This document shows, in pieces, positions 58,306-64,000 of a stretch of DNA of 64,000 nt; position 1 is the stretch's first letter, and every line of letters starts with the position of its first letter. The position numbers and the translations under genes were made by a program. The notes below the pieces were generated by a model, which did not search any database, had not been told where the DNA came from, and saw nothing but the letters and a program-made list of their open reading frames with translations. Source of the stretch: Ectothiorhodospira mobilis (GTDB lineage: Bacteria; Pseudomonadota; Gammaproteobacteria; Ectothiorhodospirales; Ectothiorhodospiraceae). The stretch spans positions 186,001 through 250,000 of the forward strand of contig NZ_FOUO01000002.1 in assembly GCF_900114895.1 (NCBI RefSeq), written 5' to 3'.

Positions 58306-58356
58306 CCCGGCCCCGAAATCTGAGATGATCCCGCAGAGTGAGCACGGAGTCACATC

Positions 58357-58662
58357 ATGAGCATCCAGACCCAAGTGGACGAGCAATCCAATCTGGTCAC
58401 CATCACCGTCGGCGGGCGCTTCGATTTCGCCCAGCACAAGCAGTTCCGGGATGCCTACCGGGATATCCCCCCCAATACCCGGCGCTACGTGGTGGATCTG
58501 AGTGAGGCCACTTACCTGGACAGCTCGGCCCTGGGGATGCTCCTCCTGCTGCGGGAGCACGCCGGCGGAGACTCGGCCCGGGTGAGCATCCGCGGCTGCA
58601 GCGCGGACGTGCAGCGGGTGCTCCAGATCGCCCATTTCGACCGCCTCTTCACCCTGGAGTGA
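58357..58662 (+). CDS. STAS-domain anti-sigma factor antagonist (HsbA-like)
   Basis: A 101-residue single STAS domain. The loop YLDSSALGML matches the phosphorylation site of SpoIIAA/RsbV/HsbA, with Ser56 as the likely acceptor. In such switches the dephosphorylated antagonist binds a kinase-type anti-sigma factor or another target. The next gene, 10 bases away, encodes both the matching phosphatase and a GHKL kinase-like domain, so the pair is a complete switch module. Confidence 0.92.
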   Translation: MSIQTQVDEQSNLVTITVGGRFDFAQHKQFRDAYRDIPPNTRRYVVDLSEATYLDSSALGMLLLLREHAGGDSARVSIRGCSADVQRVLQIAHFDRLFTLE

Positions 58663-58672
58663 TGCCCCACGC

Positions 58673-60430
58673 ATGACGCTCTCGCCCCCATCCCCCGAGA
58701 TCCGTACCGAGGCGGCAGGGAGCGCCGTGTCCCCCCCCCGCGCCTCCCGGGGAATCGCCCTGGTGGTGGACGACGAACCCACCAACCGGCGGCTGCTGGC
58801 GCGCATGCTGAAGAAGGAGGGCTTTGACGAGGTCATGGAGGCCTCGGGCGGGGAGCAGGCCATCGCGCAATTCCAGGCGTGCCGGCCGGATATCGTCTTC
58901 ATGGACATCATGATGCCGCAGATGGACGGCTTCGAGGCGACGCGGCGCATCAAGGCCTTGGCAGGCATGGATTTTGTGCCCGTGATCTTCCTCACGGCCC
59001 TGCATGACGAGCAGTCCCTGGTGCGCTGCACCGAATCCGGGGGCGATGACTTCCTCACCAAGCCCTTCAACTTCAGCATCCTCAAGGCCCGCATCGTGGC
59101 CATGGAGCGGGTGCGGGACCTGCAGCGCACCATCGCCGCCAAGAACCGGGCCCTGGCCCAGCTCCTGGAGAAGGACCGCCAGGAACAGACCCTGGCCGAG
59201 CGCATCTTCAGCCGCGCGGTGAACCAGCGCAATGTGGCCACGGAACGCCTGCAGATCGTGCAGCGCTCCGCCGCCACCTTCAACGGCGACCTGCTGCTGA
59301 CCCAGCACCTGCCGGACGGCGGCCTGCGCATCCTCCTGGGGGACTTCACTGGCCACGGCCTGGCGGCGGCCATCGGCGCCCTGCCGGTCTCCGATGCCTT
59401 TCGCACCATGACCCGCAAGGGGCTGGACGACGAGCAGGTACTGGAGGAACTCAACCGCAAGCTCCACGAGATGCTGCCGGCGGATCGCTTCATGGCCGCC
59501 TGCCTCATCACCCTGCCGGGCGGAGGCGGGGAACTGCGCTGGTGGAACGGCGGCATGCCCAGCGCCTGGCTGCGCACCCGGGAGGGGCTGCGGGAGCTTT
59601 CCTCCCACGCCATGCCGCTGGGGATCCTGCCGTCCCTGCCCGCGCGCGAATGCCCGCGGCGCGTCCCCATGAACGAGGGGGATCACCTCCTGCTCATGAG
59701 CGACGGCCTGCTGGAGGCGCGCAATGCCGAGGGGGTGCAGTTCCTGGACGCCGGCTTTGATCGAGTGCTCTCGGGCTGGTCCTGGAACCGGCCCGTGCTG
59801 CCCACCCTGTGCGAGGCCCTGGATCGGCACTGTGACGGGGCCGAACCGGAGGATGACGTGGCCGTGGTGGAGGTCCCCCTGGACGGGGACCTGTTCCAGC
59901 CCCGTCCCGTGGAGCCGCAGGAGGGGACGCACACGCCCCGCGGGGGCTGGACCTGGAGCCTGGTGCTGGAGGATGAACGCCTGGGGGATCTGCCATCGGT
60001 GGGTTCCGTGCTGCGGGGGCTGGGGCTCCTGGAGGGGTTGGAGGATTGCGCCGGGGCCCTGGAGACCATCGTCAACGAGCTCTATTCCAATGCCCTGGAG
60101 CACGGCATCCTGAAGCTGCACTCCCCCATGAAGGCCCATCCGGAGGGGTTCGCCAGCTATTACCAGCGCCGCGCGGAACGGCTGGAGGCGGGCCCCCGGG
60201 GCCGGGTGGAGATCCGCATCGCCTACGAACCGGGAGAGGAGGAGGCCGGGGCGGTCCGCATCCGCATCAGCGACACCGGGGAAGGGTTCGACGCTGAAGC
60301 CTGGCAGCCCGTGGCCCAGGATCCGGCACGGCCCTGGGGGCGGGGCATCGCCCTGGTGCGCAGCCTGTGTGAGTCGGTGGAGTTCGACGCGGGGGGCTCC
60401 AGGGTCGAGGCGGTCTACCGATGCACGTAG
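58673..60430 (+). CDS. Receiver-PP2C-GHKL partner-switch regulator (HsbR-like)
   Basis: A 585-residue protein with three parts. The receiver (about 25-150) has VVDDEPTNRR, phospho-acceptor in FMDIMMPQMDGF and Lys in TKPFN. A linker helix leads to a SpoIIE/PP2C phosphatase (LLGDFTGHGLAAA, LLLMSDGLLEA, EDDVAVVEV hold the metal-binding Asp residues). The C-terminus is a RsbW-like GHKL kinase domain (IVNELYSNALEHG N-box, RISDTGEGFD, GRGIALVR). This order matches HsbR of Pseudomonas, which sets the phosphorylation state of its STAS partner. Phosphorylation of the receiver is probably the input; CheA and the LOV kinase are candidate donors. Confidence 0.93.
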   Translation: MTLSPPSPEIRTEAAGSAVSPPRASRGIALVVDDEPTNRRLLARMLKKEGFDEVMEASGGEQAIAQFQACRPDIVFMDIMMPQMDGFEATRRIKALAGMDFVPVIFLTALHDEQSLVRCTESGGDDFLTKPFNFSILKARIVAMERVRDLQRTIAAKNRALAQLLEKDRQEQTLAERIFSRAVNQRNVATERLQIVQRSAATFNGDLLLTQHLPDGGLRILLGDFTGHGLAAAIGALPVSDAFRTMTRKGLDDEQVLEELNRKLHEMLPADRFMAACLITLPGGGGELRWWNGGMPSAWLRTREGLRELSSHAMPLGILPSLPARECPRRVPMNEGDHLLLMSDGLLEARNAEGVQFLDAGFDRVLSGWSWNRPVLPTLCEALDRHCDGAEPEDDVAVVEVPLDGDLFQPRPVEPQEGTHTPRGGWTWSLVLEDERLGDLPSVGSVLRGLGLLEGLEDCAGALETIVNELYSNALEHGILKLHSPMKAHPEGFASYYQRRAERLEAGPRGRVEIRIAYEPGEEEAGAVRIRISDTGEGFDAEAWQPVAQDPARPWGRGIALVRSLCESVEFDAGGSRVEAVYRCT

Positions 60431-62892
60431 AAGATCCGAACAACTGGATGGGAAAGGTCCTCTCCGGCTATCGCGTGGGGTTCTGCGCGGTGGGCGCGGG
60501 GAAGACCCCACCCTGCCCGGAGGACGGGCGGTCCCCGTCCCTCACCGAGCGCCTCCAGCCCGGGAACCCCGGGGCGGTGCAGCGCCTGCTTACGGCCGTG
60601 GGTTGCCAGCCCCACCGCCTGAACGAAGGGGATCCCGGCCGCTGGAATGCCTCGGCCCTGGATCCCCTCCAGGCCCTGGTGGTGGACACCTCGATGCTGC
60701 CGGATGCCCCGGCGGAGCGGGCCTTCCTGGAGGCGGTGCTGCAAAGCCGTCCCGCCTCCCTGCCGCTGCTGGTGCTGTCGCGCCGTCGCGCCCTGGAACA
60801 GCGCCTGGAGCTCATGCAACTGGGGGTAAGCCGCTGTCTCGGCCTGCCGGTGCGTGCCGGCCACCTGCTGCGCAACCTGCGGGCCGTTCTCCACCAGGCC
60901 CTGCCGCGCACGGGGCACGTCCTCCTGCTGGGTCAGGATGACGATGCCCTTACCCCCTGGCGGGAGACCCTGGCCGGGGCGGGGCTGGCGGTGCAGTTGG
61001 CGGATACCCCGGACCAGGCCGCGGAACAGATGCAGAACTTCCCCGCCGAGGTGGTGGTGCTGGACGGCAGCCACCTGGATGTGGATGCGGTGAATCTGAT
61101 CCGGCTCTGGCAGTCGGATGAGCATCAGGCCCACCGCCAGTATCTGCTGGCCGGCGCCAACGCCGTGCAACTGGAGCGGGCCGCCGGGGCGCTCGAAGGC
61201 CCCGATGAGATGCTCCCGCCTCCGGTGACGCCGACGCAACTGCTGCGACAGGTGCGCCTGGCCCTGCGCCGGGCCCGGCGCTGCGCAGAGGGCGGGCGAT
61301 CCCTGGGCGTGGCCCTGCGCCAGGGGCTGGAGGAGCGCCTGCGCTGGCAGACCCGGGCCATGGAGGCCATCGTCGACGGCATCTCCATCGCCGATGCCAC
61401 CCGTCCCGACATGCCCCTGGTGTATGTCAATCCCGCCTTCTGCGAGATGACGGGCTATGCCCCCCACGAGGTCATCGGCCATAACTGCCGCTTCCTGCAG
61501 CGGGAGGACAACGACCAGGAGGGGGTGCACGAGATCCGGCGCGCCCTGGCCGAGGAGCGTCCCGCCCGGGTGCTGCTGCGCAACTACCGCAAGGATGGGG
61601 GCATGTTCTGGAACGAATTCAGCATCGCCCCGGTGCGCAACGATGCCGGCACCATCACCCACTACGTGGGCATCCAGCAGGACGTCACCGAGCATTTCGA
61701 GACCCAGCGGGCCCTGCGGGAGGCGAAACAGGAGGCGGAACGGGCCAACCAGGCCAAGTCCGAATTCCTCTCCCGCATGAGCCATGAACTGCGCACCCCC
61801 ATGAACGCCGTGCTGGGCTTCGCGCAACTGCTGGAACTGGAGTCCGATCTGAGCGAGGCGCAACGGGAAAGCGTCCAGGAGATCCTGCGCGGCGGCAAGC
61901 ACCTGCTGGATCTCATCAATGAGGTCCTGGATCTGGCCCGGGTGGAGTCGGGCCGCATGGAGCTCTCCCTCGGGCCCGTGGATCTGCGCGAGCTGGTGGG
62001 TGAGTGTATCGCCATGGTGGAGCCCCTGGCCAACCGCAAGGGCCTGGCGCTGGAGACCGGCAGCCTGGGGGATGTGGCCGTCCTGGCGGACCGCATCCGC
62101 CTCAAGCAGATCCTCATCAACCTGCTCTCCAACGCCATCAAGTACAACCGCAGCGGGGGCCGGGTGTATCTGGACCTGGGGCTCTCCGACCGCCTCCCCG
62201 GCGCGGTGCGTATCGGTGTGGCGGATACCGGGCCGGGGATCCCGGAGGATCGTCTGGAGGAACTCTTCCAGCCCTTTACCCGCATCACCTCCGCCAGCGA
62301 CGGGGCGGCAGAGGAAGAGGAGGGGACGGGCATCGGGCTGGCCATCAGCCGGCGGCTGGCGGAGGCCATGGGCGGGCGTATGGGGGTCTCCAGCCGCGTC
62401 GGCGAGGGCAGCCTGTTCTGGGTGGAGGTCCCTATGGCGGACCCCGGCGATCCCCCGTCGGAGGGGGAGGCGGGGCATGCATCCGCCTCCGCCCCGCAAA
62501 GGCGGGCCAGGGTCTGCCGGGTCTTGCAGATCGAGGACCATCCCTCCAATCTCAGGCTCCTGGAACGTCTGCTCTCGGGCCAGTCCATGCAGGTGTTCAG
62601 CGCCCGGGACGCCCAGGCAGGACTGGAACTGGCCCGGCGATATCGCCCCCAGGTCATCCTCCTGGACATCCGCCTGCCGGGCATGGACGGCTATCAGGTG
62701 CTGTCCCGACTGCGGCGGGACCCCCGCACCGGCGATATCCCCGTGGTGGCCCTCACGGCCCACGCCGGGGAGGAGGACCGGGACCGTGGGATGCATGCGG
62801 GGTTCGATGCCTACCTGACCAAGCCGCTGCATTTGACCACCCTGCTGGAGACCCTGGAGGATCTCATGCAGCGCAACTCCAGACCGGCGTGA
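60421..62892 (+). CDS. LOV-domain hybrid histidine kinase (putative blue-light sensor)
   Basis: An 823-residue soluble hybrid kinase. Residues 1-310 hold two degenerate receiver-like folds without the usual acidic pocket. The PAS domain at about 315-430 has the LOV signature: GHNCRFLQRED with the photo-adduct Cys356, NYRKDGGMFWNEF with both flavin-contacting Asn, and GIQQDVTE with the flipping Gln. A coiled linker leads to the phospho-acceptor His455 (MSHELRTPMNAVLG), the ATPase domain (NLLSNAIKYN, DTGPGIPED, GTGIGLAI) and a C-terminal receiver (LLDIRLPGMDGY). Start overlaps the preceding stop by 10 bases; ATG 60448 is an alternative. Flavin binding and photochemistry are inferred from the intact motif. 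Confidence 0.9.
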   Translation: MHVEDPNNWMGKVLSGYRVGFCAVGAGKTPPCPEDGRSPSLTERLQPGNPGAVQRLLTAVGCQPHRLNEGDPGRWNASALDPLQALVVDTSMLPDAPAERAFLEAVLQSRPASLPLLVLSRRRALEQRLELMQLGVSRCLGLPVRAGHLLRNLRAVLHQALPRTGHVLLLGQDDDALTPWRETLAGAGLAVQLADTPDQAAEQMQNFPAEVVVLDGSHLDVDAVNLIRLWQSDEHQAHRQYLLAGANAVQLERAAGALEGPDEMLPPPVTPTQLLRQVRLALRRARRCAEGGRSLGVALRQGLEERLRWQTRAMEAIVDGISIADATRPDMPLVYVNPAFCEMTGYAPHEVIGHNCRFLQREDNDQEGVHEIRRALAEERPARVLLRNYRKDGGMFWNEFSIAPVRNDAGTITHYVGIQQDVTEHFETQRALREAKQEAERANQAKSEFLSRMSHELRTPMNAVLGFAQLLELESDLSEAQRESVQEILRGGKHLLDLINEVLDLARVESGRMELSLGPVDLRELVGECIAMVEPLANRKGLALETGSLGDVAVLADRIRLKQILINLLSNAIKYNRSGGRVYLDLGLSDRLPGAVRIGVADTGPGIPEDRLEELFQPFTRITSASDGAAEEEEGTGIGLAISRRLAEAMGGRMGVSSRVGEGSLFWVEVPMADPGDPPSEGEAGHASASAPQRRARVCRVLQIEDHPSNLRLLERLLSGQSMQVFSARDAQAGLELARRYRPQVILLDIRLPGMDGYQVLSRLRRDPRTGDIPVVALTAHAGEEDRDRGMHAGFDAYLTKPLHLTTLLETLEDLMQRNSRPA

Positions 62893-62916
62893 GGCGGCGA
62901 AACGGAGCCATCCCAG

Positions 62917-64000
62917 ATGCAAGAAGACGCATTGAATCCGCGCGACGACACCCCCGCCCCCCCCTATGACCCCGAGGGCAAGTCCGCCCGCATCCTGGTG
63001 GTGGACGACGAGCGCGCCAACCTGATCCTCATGGACCGCCTGCTGCGCACCGAGGGGTATCACAACCTGGTGCTGATCCAGGACCCCCGGGAGGTGATGG
63101 CCGCCTACCGCAAGGCCCCCACGGACCTGATCCTGCTGGACATCAAGATGCCCCACATGAGCGGCTTCGAGGTGATGGAACAGTTCGCGGCCCTGAACGA
63201 TCCCCTGGTGCCCCCCATCCTGGTGCTCACCGCCCAGCACAGCCGGGACTACATGCTGCGGGCCCTCAACGGCGGCGCCCGGGACTTCATCGGCAAGCCC
63301 TTCGATCGCGCCGAGGTGCTGGCCCGGGTGCGCAACATGCTGGATGTGCAACTGGCCCACCGCATGACCCACGGACAGAAGGACATGCTGGAGCAGCTGG
63401 TGCACGAGCGCACCGAGGAGATCCGCCGCACCCGCCTGCAGGTGGTGCAGCGCCTGGGCCGGGCGGCGGAATACCGGGACAACGAGACCGGCTGCCACAT
63501 CCTGCGCATGAGCCATATCGCCGTGCTGCTGGCCCGCCACCTGGGCTGGAGCCGGGGCACCTGCGAGCGCCTGCTGCATGCCAGCCCCATGCACGACGTG
63601 GGCAAGATCGGCATCCCCAACCGAATCCTGCTCAAGCCGGGCCGGCTCACCCCCGATGAGTGGGAGATCATGAAGACCCACACCACCATCGGCGTGGACA
63701 TCCTTAGCGGCGACGATTCCGATCTATTGCACATGGCCCAGGAGATCGCCCTGACCCACCATGAACGCTGGGACGGCAGTGGCTATCCCAACGGCCTGTC
63801 CGGGGAGGGCATCCCCATGGTGGGGCGCATCTGCGCCCTGGCGGATGTCTTCGATGCCCTCACCTCCTGGCGGCCCTACAAGCCCGCCTGGCCGGTGGAG
63901 GATGCCCTGGACCTGATCCGGGAAGGGGCCGGAAGCCACTTCGATCCGCGGCTCACGGAGCTGTTCTTCAGCCTGGTGCCGGAGATCCTGGCCATCCGGG
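62917..64000 (+). CDS. Receiver-HD-GYP cyclic-di-GMP phosphodiesterase (RpfG-like), partial
   Basis: At least 361 residues, cut by the window end. The receiver has VVDDERAN, phospho-acceptor in LLDIKMPHMSGF and Lys in GKPFD. A helical linker (LVHERTEEIRRTRLQVVQRLGRAAEYRDNETG split across the joint) leads to the HD-GYP domain: His226-Asp227 (MHDVGKIGIP), TH and HHERWDG metal ligands, and Gly289-Tyr290-Pro291. The frame reaches SHFDPRLTELF, the usual end of the domain, so little is missing. It should hydrolyse cyclic-di-GMP. ATG 62917 has ACGGAG upstream and lies 24 bases after the LOV kinase, its likely phospho-donor (inference). Confidence 0.93.
   Translation, partial: MQEDALNPRDDTPAPPYDPEGKSARILVVDDERANLILMDRLLRTEGYHNLVLIQDPREVMAAYRKAPTDLILLDIKMPHMSGFEVMEQFAALNDPLVPPILVLTAQHSRDYMLRALNGGARDFIGKPFDRAEVLARVRNMLDVQLAHRMTHGQKDMLEQLVHERTEEIRRTRLQVVQRLGRAAEYRDNETGCHILRMSHIAVLLARHLGWSRGTCERLLHASPMHDVGKIGIPNRILLKPGRLTPDEWEIMKTHTTIGVDILSGDDSDLLHMAQEIALTHHERWDGSGYPNGLSGEGIPMVGRICALADVFDALTSWRPYKPAWPVEDALDLIREGAGSHFDPRLTELFFSLVPEILAIR

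Noticed and set aside
58289-58306. Possible sigma-54 promoter before the STAS gene
   Set aside because: A GG-N10-GC spacing can be forced, but the TGGCAC and TTGC contexts do not fit. The perfect palindrome explains the pattern better.

Overview
This is a GC-rich, gene-dense stretch of what looks like a gammaproteobacterial chromosome. The best taxonomic evidence is the surE-pcm-yqaA-nlpD-rpoS block, a RelA-type (p)ppGpp synthetase with a dead hydrolase domain, tsaB beside a YoaA-type helicase, truD, ampG and a recJ preceded by an RpfE-like gene. A class II cytochrome c' beside a cytochrome b561 and the base composition would fit a Chromatiales/Ectothiorhodospiraceae-like organism. That last step is inference; no rRNA or tRNA gene is visible.

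Layout. 0-12 kb is a signalling-rich segment: a membrane GGDEF-EAL protein, a PAS-containing chemoreceptor with its own FliA-type promoter and a textbook terminator, a receiver-domain remnant, mobB, an FAD oxidoreductase, a large hybrid histidine kinase and a receiver-GGDEF cyclase. 12-19 kb holds an S15/CocE-type hydrolase next to an ATP-grasp ligase, a DUF3617 protein, lrgAB, a secreted Cys-rich repeat protein and ampG. At 19.1-21.2 kb a relBE/stbDE-type toxin-antitoxin locus is split by an IS66-family element flanked by an exact 8-bp duplication. Joining the flanks restores an intact toxin frame.

21-47 kb is mostly housekeeping: an RpfE-like gene and recJ, an AttEFGH-like exporter with its lipoprotein, cytochrome b561 and c', a HAD phosphatase, tesA-ybbA-ybbP, relA, a TPR lipoprotein frame-shifted by a run of nine C, the YoaA-like helicase, tsaB, truD, an FNR-type regulator, a Smr protein, the surE-rpoS block, a Mth938-like protein and alaC.

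48.4 kb to the window end is the most interesting part. It is one long co-directional cluster: cheY-cheA-cheW-mcp-cheR-cheD-(short mcp)-cheB, then an STAS anti-sigma antagonist, a receiver-PP2C-kinase switch protein, a hybrid kinase whose PAS domain carries the full blue-light LOV signature, and a receiver-HD-GYP protein running off the window. The order recalls the P. aeruginosa che2-siaABCD neighbourhood. A plausible reading (inference) is that a chemoreceptor array, a blue-light sensor and a partner switch converge on cyclic-di-GMP breakdown, and so on motility, attachment or stress behaviour. Two FliA-like promoters with identical internal spacing (upstream of the first chemoreceptor and of cheY) tie both chemotaxis loci to the flagellar regulon.
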